NCBI RefSeq assembly: GCF_026683955.1
Contig: NZ_CP113343.1
Span: 4,650,001 to 4,714,000 of the forward strand
Direction: 5' to 3'
DNA: 64,000 nucleotides
Source of the DNA: Arthrobacter sp. MMS18-M83
GTDB lineage: Bacteria; Actinomycetota; Actinomycetes; Actinomycetales; Micrococcaceae
In this document: positions 17,012 through 25,869 of the stretch, in pieces
Position numbering within the stretch: the stretch's first letter is position 1
How the letters are laid out: each line of letters begins with the position of its first letter
Position numbers and translations under genes: made by a program
The notes under the pieces: generated by a model
What the model saw: only the letters and a program-made list of their open reading frames with translations
Database searches by the model: none
Told to the model about the DNA's origin: nothing

Positions 17012-17800
17012 GTGAAGGCACTCTCGCAGAAGCGACGTCATCCACTGGCAGCCATTGCGCTGCTGCTGATGGGACTCCTCGTCACTGGTGGGCTCTACGC
17101 CGTTGCCACAACGGTCAACCAGGCGAAGGCAGACACCACTACCTTGAGCGCAAGCGACGCCCAGGAGGGTGGCAAGCTGTTTGCCGCCAACTGCGCCACC
17201 TGCCACGGCATGGGCGCCAGCGGAACCAAGGACGGCCCTTCGCTGGTCGGCGTGGGTGCGGCTGCGGTTGACTTCCAGGTTGGCACCGGCCGTATGCCCA
17301 TGCAGATGAACGGACCCCAGGCACAAGAAAAGCCGAGGCAGTTCAACGACCAGCAGACGCAGCAGCTGGCGGCTTACGTCGCTTCGCTCGGCGCCGGCCC
17401 GGCCATTCCCGATGCAGCACTGCTTGACGAAAAGGGAGATGCCGCCAAGGGTGGCGAACTCTTCCGCGTCAACTGCGCTATGTGCCACAACGCCGCAGCT
17501 GCCGGCGGTGCGTTGACCCGCGGGAAGTTCGCTCCGGCCTTGGCTGGTGTCTCCGGCCAACACATCTATGAAGCCATGGCGACCGGTCCGCAGAACATGC
17601 CCGTCTTCAACGACGCCAACATTTCTCCTGAGGGCAAGCGCGACATCATCACCTTCCTGAAGAAGATCGAAGCCAACGGTTCGCCGGGTGGCGCCGACCT
17701 CGGTTCGCTGGGTCCGGTTTCCGAAGGCCTCTTCGTCTGGGTTGCAGGCCTTGGCGTCATCATCGCCTTCACCATCTGGCTGACGTCGCGTACGTCTTAG
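17012..17800 (+). CDS. qcrC: cytochrome bc1 complex di-heme cytochrome c subunit
   Basis: A 262-residue membrane-anchored di-heme cytochrome cc, which in actinobacteria replaces soluble cytochrome c by passing electrons straight from bc1 to the oxidase. Heme sites are C61-A-T-C64-H65 and C155-A-M-C158-H159. An N-terminal helix (about 12-34) and a C-terminal helix (about 238-257) anchor it, with the heme domains outside. GTG 17012 follows AAAGGAA. It is the second gene of the operon, 88 bases after ctaE. Confidence 0.94.
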   Translation: MKALSQKRRHPLAAIALLLMGLLVTGGLYAVATTVNQAKADTTTLSASDAQEGGKLFAANCATCHGMGASGTKDGPSLVGVGAAAVDFQVGTGRMPMQMNGPQAQEKPRQFNDQQTQQLAAYVASLGAGPAIPDAALLDEKGDAAKGGELFRVNCAMCHNAAAAGGALTRGKFAPALAGVSGQHIYEAMATGPQNMPVFNDANISPEGKRDIITFLKKIEANGSPGGADLGSLGPVSEGLFVWVAGLGVIIAFTIWLTSRTS

Positions 17801-17820
17801 TCCAGGCGCACTAAAAGCTT

Positions 17821-17838
17821 CTGCTGTCCCCACAGCAG
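17821..17838 (+). terminator. short hairpin with T tract between qcrC and qcrA
   Basis: CTGCTGT, loop CCCC, ACAGCAG, followed by TTTT. A 7-bp stem inside an operon: it could be a weak attenuator or a 3'-end protecting structure rather than a full terminator. Confidence 0.4.
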
Positions 17839-17898
17839 TTTTGAATTGAACATTAACCCGGTTCCGGCCGGGACAACGAGAGAAGGATGAGGCGAATT

Positions 17899-18969
17899 AT
17901 GGGCAACCATAGTGACGGCAGTCCGAACCACTCGGGCACCGTAGCTACGGCTGGTCAGAATGTTGTGGAGAAGTTCCAGGATCCTGGACTTCCTCCGCAC
18001 CGTTTGCGCCTGGCTGACACGGACCCGAGAGCCGCTAAGCGAGCCGAGCGACAGGTAGCCATTCTGTTTGGCATCTCCGTCATCGGCACGGTGATCTTCC
18101 TGGTGTCGTACTTTGCCATCGATCTTGGGCAAGACTCCACGATCGCAACGATCCGCACGCAAAACCTGTTGCTTGGCCTTGGCACCGCATTCGCGATGCT
18201 CGGGATCGGCACCGGCATCGTGCACTGGGCCAAGGCCCTCATGCCGGACCACGAGGTATCGGAAGAGCGCCACGCCATCCGCACTGAGGAAGACCGCAAG
18301 GCCGCCGTACGGATCGTCGAGGACATCGTCGAGGAAACCGGCATCAAGCGTCGCCCCCTGATCCGCAACACCCTTTTGGGCGCTGTGGCACTGGCACCCC
18401 TCCCGGCCCTGGCCGTTTTTGGTGACCTTGGACCCCGCCCGGACGACAAGCTCGCACACACCATGTGGGCACCCCAGGACGGCAAGCTCAAGCGCCTCAC
18501 CCGCGACCCCGACGGAACCCCGATCAAGGCATCGGATGTAACCATCGGTTCTGCGTTCCACGTGATCCCCGAAGGACTTAACGAGCTCCAGGAAGGCAAG
18601 CTGAACGCGAAGGCCAAAGCCGTCGTCCTGCTCATGCGCCTCAACCCGGGCGACCTGACGATCTCCAAGGGCCGTGAAAACTGGAGCTACAACGGAATTG
18701 TTGCCTATTCCAAGATCTGCACCCACGTTGGTTGCCCGGTTGCTTTGTACGAGCAGCAGACGCACCACCTGCTGTGCCCGTGCCACCAGTCGACCTTCGA
18801 CCTCACCAAGGAATGCAAGGTTGTCTTCGGACCCGCCAGCCGTCCGCTCCCCCAGCTGCCCATCGCGGTCGACGCTGAGGGCTACCTCGTAGCCACGAGC
18901 GATTTCAAAGAACCTGTAGGACCGAGTTACTGGGAGCGTGACGAGCATGAGCGCCTCATCAACAGCTGA
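17899..18969 (+). CDS. qcrA: cytochrome bc1 complex Rieske iron-sulfur subunit
   Basis: A 356-residue actinobacterial Rieske protein. The N-terminal region has three hydrophobic segments (around 60-75, 95-115 and 165-180) instead of the single helix of proteobacterial homologues. The [2Fe-2S] ligands are in CTHVGC and CPCHQS, two Cys and two His as required. ATG 17899 has GATGAGG at 7-base spacing; ATG 17887 has the AGAAGG directly against it and is less likely. The 3' end overlaps qcrB by about 23 bases, showing tight coupling. Confidence 0.94.
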   Translation: MGNHSDGSPNHSGTVATAGQNVVEKFQDPGLPPHRLRLADTDPRAAKRAERQVAILFGISVIGTVIFLVSYFAIDLGQDSTIATIRTQNLLLGLGTAFAMLGIGTGIVHWAKALMPDHEVSEERHAIRTEEDRKAAVRIVEDIVEETGIKRRPLIRNTLLGAVALAPLPALAVFGDLGPRPDDKLAHTMWAPQDGKLKRLTRDPDGTPIKASDVTIGSAFHVIPEGLNELQEGKLNAKAKAVVLLMRLNPGDLTISKGRENWSYNGIVAYSKICTHVGCPVALYEQQTHHLLCPCHQSTFDLTKECKVVFGPASRPLPQLPIAVDAEGYLVATSDFKEPVGPSYWERDEHERLINS

Positions 18970-20620
18970 AGTCCCCTTCGTACCCACGACCAAAGTTGGC
19001 CGTATCACCGACTTCGTTGACGAGCGCGTCGGCGGATCCGGAATCCTGCGTGAGTTCGGCCGGAAGGTCTTCCCTGACCACTGGTCCTTCATGTTCGGTG
19101 AAGTGGCGTTGTATTCCTTCGTCATCCTGCTCATGTCGGGTACGTTCCTGACGTTCTTCTTTGACCCGTCCATGGCGGAGACCCACTACTCGGGTTCATA
19201 CACCCCGCTGACCAATGTCGAAATGTCCGTGGCGTACAGCTCCTCGTTGAACATTTCGTTCGACATTCGCGGTGGCTTGTTCTTCCGCCAGGTGCACCAC
19301 TGGGCGGCGTTGCTCTTCGTGGCCTCGCTTGGTGTGCACATGCTGCGCGTGTTCTTCACGGGTGCTTTCCGCAAGCCGCGTGAAATGAACTGGGTTGTGG
19401 GTGGTGTCCTGTTGATCCTGGCTATGGCTGAAGGCTTCACGGGATACTCCCTCCCCGACGACCTGCTCTCCGGTAACGGCCTGCGCATCATCGACGGCGT
19501 CATCAAGTCCATCCCGGTGATCGGAACATACATCTCGTTCTTCCTCTTCGGGGGCGAGTTCCCCGGAACGGCCATCATCGGCCGCCTGTACGTGCTGCAC
19601 ATTCTGCTGGTGCCGGCCATGATCCTTCTGATGATCGTCATCCACCTCTTCATGGTTGTTGTCCACAAGCACACGCAGTACCCTGGCCCCGGCCGCAGCG
19701 ACGGTAACGTCGTTGGCTACCCCCTGGGCCCGGTCTACGCCGCAAAGGCCGGAGGCTTCTTCTTCATCGTGTTCGGTGTCGTCGCGCTTATGGCTGCGAT
19801 GTTCACTATCAACCCGATCTGGAACTACGGTCCGTACGACCCCTCCCCTGTGTCTGCCGGTACCCAGCCTGACTGGTACATCGGATTCGTCGATGGTGCA
19901 CTGCGTCTTATGCCGGGTGTCGTCAACGACTTCCACTTCGAGTACGTCATCTTCGGCCACGTGCTGACGCTGAATGTCCTCCTCCCGGCCCTTGTTCCTG
20001 CTGGCATCATTTTCACCGTGCTCTTCATGTACCCGTGGATCGAGCGGTGGATCACCAAGGACAACCGCGAGCACCACGTCCTTGACCGTCCTCGCAACGC
20101 TCCAACCCGCACCGCCATCGGTGTCGCAGGGTTCACCTGGTACTGCGTCATGTGGGCCGCTGCAGGTTCGGACCTCATCGCAACGCACTTCCACGTTGCC
20201 CTGAACGACGTTACGTACTGGCTGCGCACGCTCTTCTTCCTTGGCCCGATCATCGCGTTCATGGTGACCAAGCGCGTGGCCCTTGCGCTTCAGCGCAAGG
20301 ACCGCGAGATCGCCTTGCATGGCCGCGAAACCGGTCGCATCGTGCGCTTGCCGCATGGTGAATTCATCGAGGTGCACGCACCGCTGGACGACTATAAGCA
20401 CTACAAGCTCGTCGGCTTCGAGTCGCCCGTCCCCCTGCCGGCTGAGCCGAACGAGCACGGTGTGGTCACTCCGAAGGAAAAGCGCCGCGCGGCACTTTCC
20501 AAATGGTTCTTCGAAGACCGTGTTGCTCCGGCAACGCCAGCCGAGCTTGAAGCCGCACACGGTCATGGCCACCATGAGGCCATCGAGTCCGGCGAAGAGC
20601 ACAAGAGCCTGAGCCATTAG
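18947..20620 (+). CDS. qcrB: cytochrome bc1 complex cytochrome b subunit
   Basis: A 557-residue quinol-oxidising, di-heme b subunit. The four helices with heme ligands include VHHWAALLFVASLGVHMLRVF and LVPAMILLMIVIHLFMVVVHKH, each with the paired His spacing. The long C-terminal extension after the last helix is characteristic of actinobacterial QcrB. The start is placed at ATG 18947 with GGGAG 10 bases upstream; GTG 18938 is the alternative. It is the last gene of the operon and is followed by a strong hairpin. Actinobacterial QcrB is the target of bc1 inhibitors such as telacebec (Q203). Confidence 0.94.
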   Translation: MSASSTAEVPFVPTTKVGRITDFVDERVGGSGILREFGRKVFPDHWSFMFGEVALYSFVILLMSGTFLTFFFDPSMAETHYSGSYTPLTNVEMSVAYSSSLNISFDIRGGLFFRQVHHWAALLFVASLGVHMLRVFFTGAFRKPREMNWVVGGVLLILAMAEGFTGYSLPDDLLSGNGLRIIDGVIKSIPVIGTYISFFLFGGEFPGTAIIGRLYVLHILLVPAMILLMIVIHLFMVVVHKHTQYPGPGRSDGNVVGYPLGPVYAAKAGGFFFIVFGVVALMAAMFTINPIWNYGPYDPSPVSAGTQPDWYIGFVDGALRLMPGVVNDFHFEYVIFGHVLTLNVLLPALVPAGIIFTVLFMYPWIERWITKDNREHHVLDRPRNAPTRTAIGVAGFTWYCVMWAAAGSDLIATHFHVALNDVTYWLRTLFFLGPIIAFMVTKRVALALQRKDREIALHGRETGRIVRLPHGEFIEVHAPLDDYKHYKLVGFESPVPLPAEPNEHGVVTPKEKRRAALSKWFFEDRVAPATPAELEAAHGHGHHEAIESGEEHKSLSH

Positions 20621-20638
20621 TTCTCGGCGATAGCAAAC

Positions 20639-20678
20639 GAGAGAGGGCCCCGTCCGCAATTGGACGGGGCCCTCTCTC
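20639..20678 (+). terminator. terminator hairpin after qcrB
   Basis: A perfect 17-bp stem (20639-20655 with 20662-20678) and a 6-base loop, GCAATT. It begins 19 bases past the qcrB stop. Only a short ATTGT follows, so the T tract is weak; the very GC-rich stem may suffice. Confidence 0.8.
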
Positions 20679-20725
20679 ATTGTCTATGTGTACCGGCTAC
20701 CGGGCCACTCCCTGAGGCCTTGAGG

Positions 20726-21517
20726 CTAGTGGGTACGATACCCTGTGGACTGGCTTCGCGTGGACCGAACGCCTGGGCGCTGCAACGGGACCCACAACTT
20801 ATACCGGTCAGCCCTGTAGTAGGAGACGGAATAGTCCACCATGGCGCGTGCGACGAAGGCGTGACGTTGAATCTTGAGCAGCGGAGTGCCGACATCCACA
20901 TTCAAGAGCCTCGCAGTCGATGGCGAAGCCGCAGTTGCTTCGATCATGTCCTCGCCCCATTCCATGACGAGTCCGTACTTTTCGCTCAACACGTTGTACA
21001 GCGAAGTGGGAGGCGCTCCGTCTAAAAGGCCCGGCACGCGATGGGCGGGGATGAAGTTCTCGTCCACGCTCATAGGCTCGTTGTCTGCGAGCAGGAGCCG
21101 CCGGAAGCGAACCAAGGGAGTCCCCTCCTCCAGCTGGAGCTCCCGCGCCAGGAAGGCACTCGCGGCGATCTGCTCGAAGCTCAAAACCTTCGCCGCCGGA
21201 ACCATGCCGCGACGTTGCATTTCCTCGCTGTAGGACGTGAGCTTTACTTGGAGGTCCAGCTTCGGTTTGCGGACGAAAGTTCCCAGGCCAACCACTCGTT
21301 CAATGACCTCTTCGCCGACGAGGGCATCAATAGCCTGCCGCACCGTCATCCTGGCTAGTCCGAAACGTTCAGAGAGGTCCCGCTCCGACGGCAAGGCAGC
21401 ACCGGGCTTGCAAGACTCCGAGATGTAGGTTCGCAGGATCTCGCGCAGTTGAACGTAGATAGGAGTGCCGCTCTTGCGGTCGATCTCCCCCGTGATACGT
21501 GCTGCTTCAGCAGGCAT
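20726..21517 (-). CDS. GntR-family regulator, HutC/UTRA type, DasR-like
   Basis: A 263-residue repressor-type protein. Residues about 16-80 form the winged helix (PIYVQLREILRTYI, LPSERDLSERFGLARMTVRQAI), and 95-245 the UTRA ligand-binding domain ending in ARAMVDYSVSYYRADRYKLWV. In Streptomyces and relatives DasR of this type senses glucosamine-6-phosphate and controls chitin/N-acetylglucosamine uptake and the phosphotransferase system. Supporting that reading here, a palindrome matching the DasR operator core lies upstream and the divergent gene encodes HPr. The ligand is inferred, not seen. Confidence 0.8.
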   Translation of the reverse strand: MPAEAARITGEIDRKSGTPIYVQLREILRTYISESCKPGAALPSERDLSERFGLARMTVRQAIDALVGEEVIERVVGLGTFVRKPKLDLQVKLTSYSEEMQRRGMVPAAKVLSFEQIAASAFLARELQLEEGTPLVRFRRLLLADNEPMSVDENFIPAHRVPGLLDGAPPTSLYNVLSEKYGLVMEWGEDMIEATAASPSTARLLNVDVGTPLLKIQRHAFVARAMVDYSVSYYRADRYKLWVPLQRPGVRSTRSQSTGYRTH

Positions 21518-21572
21518 GACGGTCTCCGGCCCCGAAATCTTCCATAAAACAAGCGTAGGCCATTCTCCTTGC

Positions 21573-21584
21573 AGGTCTAGACCA
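21573..21584. promoter_or_regulatory. dre-like operator between the GntR gene and ptsH
   Basis: AGGTCTAGACCA, with a perfect 10-bp palindrome GGTCTAGACC at 21574-21583. It matches the core of the DasR-responsive element (TGGTCTAGACCA) at 11 of 12 positions. It lies 56 bases ahead of the regulator start and about 100 ahead of the HPr start, so it could control both. Confidence 0.65.
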
Positions 21585-21682
21585 GCTGGACGCTGTGGAC
21601 GGTGCTCTCGCGTGGCGGCGCTACGCTTGTAAGGATCAAAATCGCAGTCGGCATTTGGCCGTCCGAGTCAAAAGGAGCCGGT

Positions 21683-21976
21683 TTGCCCGAGCACAAAGCC
21701 ATCGTCGCCGCAGAGATCGGCCTCCATGCACGGGCAGCCGCCGTGTTTGTCCGTGCGGTGACGGCCACCGGGCTCCCGGTGACCATCCGGAAACCCGGCC
21801 AGCAGGCGGTCGATGCGAGGTCCCTTCTTGAGGTCATGACCGAGGACTTCGGCCATGGCTGCGAGGTAGTTCTATCGGTCGCTGGAGAACCGCTACCAGC
21901 TGGTCGGACACTTGAAGAGGTTACTGACGCCCTAGACGCCCTTTCGGCCGTCTTGGAGGCCGTAGAGGGGCGCTGA
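21683..21976 (+). CDS. ptsH: phosphocarrier protein HPr
   Basis: A 97-residue HPr, the soluble phosphate carrier between enzyme I and the sugar-specific EII proteins of the phosphotransferase system. The phosphorylation site His15 is in EIGLHARAA, and Ser47 in DARSLLEVM corresponds to the regulatory Ser46. The start is TTG 21683, with AAAGGAG at 21671-21677; the longer open frame to 21602 adds non-homologous residues. No ptsI is nearby. It is divergent from the DasR-like regulator across the dre-like palindrome. Confidence 0.92.
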   Translation: MPEHKAIVAAEIGLHARAAAVFVRAVTATGLPVTIRKPGQQAVDARSLLEVMTEDFGHGCEVVLSVAGEPLPAGRTLEEVTDALDALSAVLEAVEGR

Positions 21977-22038
21977 GCGGGGTAAACGCACAGGTACGGC
22001 TCCGGGAAAGGCGTGCCGGCGGACACCATCCGTATAGG

Positions 22039-22084
22039 ACAACGATGGCGGGCCCCACCGATTGGTGGGGCCCGCCATCGTTGT
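22039..22084. terminator. bidirectional hairpin between ptsH and ctaF
   Basis: A perfect 21-bp inverted repeat (22039-22059 with 22064-22084), loop GATT, between convergent genes. The centre is GC-rich and the base AT-rich, so it can end transcripts from both sides. Confidence 0.8.
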
Positions 22085-22095
22085 TCAAGGTGCTT

Positions 22096-22497
22096 CTAGT
22101 GCGCGTGATCTCCACGGCTGTATTCGAAGACCCAACCGACCAGGGCTACGAGAGCCAAGCCAGCGGCGACGAAAGTAATCCAGAAACCTACGGCGAGACC
22201 AAGGAAGCCACCGGCACAAGCCAAGCCGAGGACCAGCGGCCACCAGCTCCAGGGGCTGAAGTGTCCCTGCTCGCCGGCGCCTTCGTGAATCTCGGCGTCC
22301 GGACGGTCTTCCGGACGCATACCGACACGCCTGCCTGTGAAACCAAGATAACCGCCGATCATGCCAGCCAGGCCACCGACCAGGAGAATACCCAGCGTGC
22401 CAACCCACTCAGACCAGTGGGTCAGAAAACCGTAGGCCAGTGCAACGGGGATGAAGAAAAACGACCCGGCTCCAAAAATCCATGATTCGATCTTCAC
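22096..22497 (-). CDS. ctaF: cytochrome c oxidase subunit IV (actinobacterial CtaF)
   Basis: A 133-residue protein with four hydrophobic segments and a polar centre ([28 protein letters not shown]) typical of actinobacterial subunit IV, an accessory oxidase subunit. GTG 22497 overlaps the ctaD stop by 4 bases (GTGA), giving translational coupling. It is the last gene of ctaC-ctaD-ctaF. Confidence 0.9.
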   Translation of the reverse strand: MKIESWIFGAGSFFFIPVALAYGFLTHWSEWVGTLGILLVGGLAGMIGGYLGFTGRRVGMRPEDRPDAEIHEGAGEQGHFSPWSWWPLVLGLACAGGFLGLAVGFWITFVAAGLALVALVGWVFEYSRGDHAH

Positions 22498-24212
22498 TTG
22501 GCGTCCTTCTGATCAGCATTGCCAAGCAGTGTTGCTGCCGGCTCAGGCGACTGTGCTGTGTGGTGCTGTGCGAGCTCCGGGTGGTGCAGGTCCAGGGCCG
22601 GACGCTCGGAACGAATACGGGGAAGCGAAGTGAAGTTGTGCCGCGGCGGCGGGCAGGACGTAGCCCACTCGAGCGAGGCTCCGAAGCCCCAGGGATCGTC
22701 AACTTCAACCTTCTTGTTGCTGCGCCACGTGATGTAGACGTTCCAGAAGAAGGGCAGGAGCGACGCACCGAGGACGAAGGATGAAATCGTGGAGAACTGG
22801 TTCATCCAGGTGAAGTTGTCCTGCGGCATGTAGTCCGCGTAGCGACGGGGCATGCCCTCGACGCCGAGCCAGTGCTGGATGAGGAAGGTGCCGTGGAACC
22901 CCAAGAACAGAAGCCAGAAGTGGATCTTGCCCAGGCGTTCGTTGAGCATCTTGCCGGTCCACTTGGGCCACCAGAAGTAGAAGCCTGCGAACATGGCGAA
23001 CACGACCGTACCGAAGACCACGTAGTGGAAGTGTGCAACCACGAAATACGAGTCCGAAACGTGGAAGTCAAGTGGCGGAGAGGCCAGGATGATGCCGGTC
23101 AGGCCACCGAAGAGGAAGGTGACCAGGAAGCCGATGCTCCAGAGCATGGGTGTCTCAAAGGTAATGGAGCCCTGCCACAGCGTTCCGATCCAGTTGAAGA
23201 ACTTCACGCCGGTGGGTACCGCGATCAGCATCGTCATGAAGGAGAAGAACGGAAGCAGTACGGAGCCGGTGACGTACATGTGGTGCGCCCACACGGTCAC
23301 GGACAGTGCAGCGATGGCGATGGTTGCGTAGACAAGGCCCTTGTAGCCGAAGATCGGCTTGCGGCTGAATACCGGGAAGATCTCGGAGACAATGCCGAAG
23401 AACGGCAAGGCAATGATGTACACCTCGGGGTGGCCGAAGAACCAGAACAGGTGCTGCCAGAGGACAGCTCCGCCGTTCTCCGGATCGAAGATGTGGGCGC
23501 CAAAGCGGCGGTCCGCGCCGAGTGCGAAGAGCGCAGCGGCGAGGGGCGGGAACGCCATGAGGACCAGGATGGCCGTCACCAGGGTGTTCCAGGTGAAGAT
23601 CGGCATGCGCCACATCGTCATGCCCGGAGCGCGCATGCAGATGATGGTAGTGATGAAGTTGACAGCACCCAGGATGGTTCCGAAACCGGACAGGGCGAGG
23701 CCGAAGACCCAGAGATCGCCGCCGACGCCCGGCGTGAATGTCGTGTTCGACAACGGCGCATAGGCGAACCAGCCGAAGGACGCCGCACCCTGCGGGGTGA
23801 TGAAGCCGGACACGGCGATGGTGGAGCCGAAGAGGAAGAACCAGAAGGCCAATGCGTTCAGTCGCGGGAAGGCAACGTCCGGGGCACCGATCTGCAGCGG
23901 CATGATGACGTTCGCGAAGCCGGCGAAGAGCGGCGTCGCGAACATCAGGAGCATGACCGTGCCGTGCATCGTGAAGAGCTGGTTGTACTGTTCCTTGGTC
24001 TGCAGGATCTGCATGCCGGGTTCGAACAGCTCTGCACGGATGAGCAGGGCCATGACGCCGCCCAGGCAGAAGAACACAAAGGACGCGATCAGGTACATGT
24101 ACCCGATGGTCTTGTGGTCGGTGGAGGTGATCCAGTTGACGACGATGCGTCCTTTGGATTTCGGTACTACCGGAGACTCAAGGACTCCGGCGGATTGAGT
24201 GTAAGTAGCCAC
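22494..24212 (-). CDS. ctaD: cytochrome c oxidase subunit I
   Basis: A 572-residue catalytic subunit holding heme a and the heme a3-CuB centre, and pumping protons. Landmarks: [12 protein letters not shown] with the heme a His, [15 protein letters not shown] with the CuB His and cross-linked Tyr region, AHHMYVTG with the two further CuB His residues, and [10 protein letters not shown] with the heme ligands. GTG 24212 follows GGGAAG. About 10 bases separate it from ctaC. Full length for the family. Confidence 0.96.
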   Translation of the reverse strand: MATYTQSAGVLESPVVPKSKGRIVVNWITSTDHKTIGYMYLIASFVFFCLGGVMALLIRAELFEPGMQILQTKEQYNQLFTMHGTVMLLMFATPLFAGFANVIMPLQIGAPDVAFPRLNALAFWFFLFGSTIAVSGFITPQGAASFGWFAYAPLSNTTFTPGVGGDLWVFGLALSGFGTILGAVNFITTIICMRAPGMTMWRMPIFTWNTLVTAILVLMAFPPLAAALFALGADRRFGAHIFDPENGGAVLWQHLFWFFGHPEVYIIALPFFGIVSEIFPVFSRKPIFGYKGLVYATIAIAALSVTVWAHHMYVTGSVLLPFFSFMTMLIAVPTGVKFFNWIGTLWQGSITFETPMLWSIGFLVTFLFGGLTGIILASPPLDFHVSDSYFVVAHFHYVVFGTVVFAMFAGFYFWWPKWTGKMLNERLGKIHFWLLFLGFHGTFLIQHWLGVEGMPRRYADYMPQDNFTWMNQFSTISSFVLGASLLPFFWNVYITWRSNKKVEVDDPWGFGASLEWATSCPPPRHNFTSLPRIRSERPALDLHHPELAQHHTAQSPEPAATLLGNADQKDAK

Positions 24213-24222
24213 GTCGCTTCCC

Positions 24223-25095
24223 TTAATTCTTCTCGTTCAGGTTCGGGTTGCGGTCGTACTTCGAATCGAGAAGACCCGTATTACCGCTCTGGCGAAGCTG
24301 GTTCATGTGAGCCTGGAACTCAGCCTCGGAAACAACCTTCACGCGGAACAGCATCTCTGAGTGGTATTCACCGCAAAGTTCGGCGCACTTGCCGTCATAG
24401 GTTCCCTCCTTGGTGGGGGTCAACCTGATGTAGTTGGTCTTGCCGGGAATCATGTCGCGCTTCTGCAGGAAGGCGGGGACCCAGAAAGAGTGAATGACGT
24501 CGCGGGAGTTCAGCTCCAGGTCAACCGACTTGTTGACCGGAAGGTACAACGTGGAGAGCTTCTCCTTGTCCACATCGTTGCCCGTGAGGTGTGCCTGGAC
24601 GCCTGCCTCGTGGAGGTCCTCGGTGACGACCGAGCCCTTCACGTAGTTGAAGTCCCAGGCCCACTGCTTGCCGCGGACGTCAACGACGACGTCGGCCGGC
24701 TGGGAGCGGTCATCAATCGCACGCTGGTCCTGGTCGGTGAAGTAGAAGAACACCAAGACCATGAACAGCGGAATGGTCAAATAAAAGACCTCCAGAGGGA
24801 GGTTGTAGCTAAGCTGCTTGGGAAAACCCGTGGTGCCCTTGCGGCGGCGGTAGGCGATGATGCACCAGACCAGCAGGCCCCAAGTAATAATGCCGACGAC
24901 CAGGGCGGCGATCCATGAGTTGACCCAGAGGTCCATGATCCGATCGGTGTGGTTGGTGGTGCCACGCTCGGTGGGCAACCAGCCCTTCTCTACCTCTGGT
25001 GAACATCCGGTCAAAACCAACGCGCCGGCTAGTGCCAAGCCAGTGATCGAGGTGATCTTTATGCGTCGGCTGCCGGTTCGGTTCTGCGAACTCAC
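24223..25095 (-). CDS. ctaC: cytochrome c oxidase subunit II
   Basis: A 290-residue subunit that binds CuA and accepts electrons from QcrC. GTG 25095 has GAGGAAGGG upstream and yields a lipoprotein signal ending LTGC-S; the open frame extends further but without homology. Two transmembrane helices follow (about 54-76 and 100-118), then the cupredoxin domain with [14 protein letters not shown] and the CuA ligand motif [12 protein letters not shown]. It leads the ctaC-ctaD-ctaF set, 182 bases downstream of erpA. Confidence 0.95.
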   Translation of the reverse strand: MSSQNRTGSRRIKITSITGLALAGALVLTGCSPEVEKGWLPTERGTTNHTDRIMDLWVNSWIAALVVGIITWGLLVWCIIAYRRRKGTTGFPKQLSYNLPLEVFYLTIPLFMVLVFFYFTDQDQRAIDDRSQPADVVVDVRGKQWAWDFNYVKGSVVTEDLHEAGVQAHLTGNDVDKEKLSTLYLPVNKSVDLELNSRDVIHSFWVPAFLQKRDMIPGKTNYIRLTPTKEGTYDGKCAELCGEYHSEMLFRVKVVSEAEFQAHMNQLRQSGNTGLLDSKYDRNPNLNEKN

Positions 25096-25277
25096 AGACG
25101 GCCCTTCCTCTTGTTGCTGCAGCCCGGCAGACCAAAGGCCCACCGGGCACACTAAAGTTTTACTACCCGATGTAGAGCTTACCGCTACCAAGCGGATTTC
25201 GCCGACATGCTGGCCCAGTGCGTCGGGTCGGGTTGAACCCGCTCCTGAACTGGGCCAACAGTCTGCGACTGCCCGGC

Positions 25278-25664
25278 TTAGTGGAACGAATCGCCGCAGG
25301 CGCAAGACCCGCCGGCGTTGGGGTTGTCGATCGTAAAGCCCTGCTTCGAGATCGTGTCCTCGAAGTCGATGCTGGCACCGCTCAGGTACGGGACGCTCAT
25401 CTTGTCGACAACCACTTCGACGCCGTCGTAGTCGCGGACGGCATCGCCGTCGAGCAGGCGCTCGTCGAAGTAGAGCTGGTAGATCAGACCCGAGCAGCCG
25501 CCTGGCTGAACAGCGACGCGGAGCCGCAAGTCCGTGCGACCTTCTTGTTCAAGAAGGCTCCGGACCTTGCCTGCGGCGACGTCGGTCAACTTGACCTCGT
25601 GCTCGGGAAGCTCACCGCCGGCGAGCTGCGCTCCGGTGCTGTTTTCGTTGGTTGCAGTGCTCAT
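25278..25664 (-). CDS. erpA: iron-sulfur cluster carrier (A-type, ErpA-like)
   Basis: A 128-residue A-type carrier. The three cluster-ligand Cys are in QPGGCSG and SCACGDSFH. Such proteins deliver Fe-S clusters to targets, plausibly including the Rieske protein in this region. ATG 25664 has AGAAGG upstream. It is immediately upstream of ctaC in the same direction. The symbol follows common actinobacterial usage; IscA-type assignment is not excluded. Confidence 0.88.
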   Translation of the reverse strand: MSTATNENSTGAQLAGGELPEHEVKLTDVAAGKVRSLLEQEGRTDLRLRVAVQPGGCSGLIYQLYFDERLLDGDAVRDYDGVEVVVDKMSVPYLSGASIDFEDTISKQGFTIDNPNAGGSCACGDSFH

Positions 25665-25735
25665 TGGCCTACCTTCTTATGACGCTCTTGGCGGCTGCGC
25701 CTTCGCGCTGCCTGCCCTTACCCAAATACGTGCGG

Positions 25736-25777
25736 GTTATAGCTACATGCTACGTCGAGCCGACGCATAGCTATAAC
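25736..25777. promoter_or_regulatory. 10-bp inverted repeat upstream of erpA
   Basis: GTTATAGCTA (25736-25745) and TAGCTATAAC (25768-25777), 22 bases apart, about 75 bases before the erpA start. The AT-rich arms stand out in this GC-rich DNA and could bind a regulator or overlap the promoter. Confidence 0.45.
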
Positions 25778-25869
25778 TTCTAACGTAACCGCCGGGACCG
25801 TTACCTTGTTCCCCGCAGTGGATCTTGTTCCCCTGGTGACCCATATGGACACCTTCGGGATCTGGAGTG

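Noticed and set aside
19196..20680. A 494-codon minus-strand frame opposite qcrB.
   Set aside because: Shadow frame; it also crosses the qcrB terminator.
22872..24428. A 518-codon plus-strand frame opposite ctaD and ctaC.
   Set aside because: Shadow of ctaD; composition is Glu/Arg/His-rich with no family, and the opposite strand has complete oxidase motifs.
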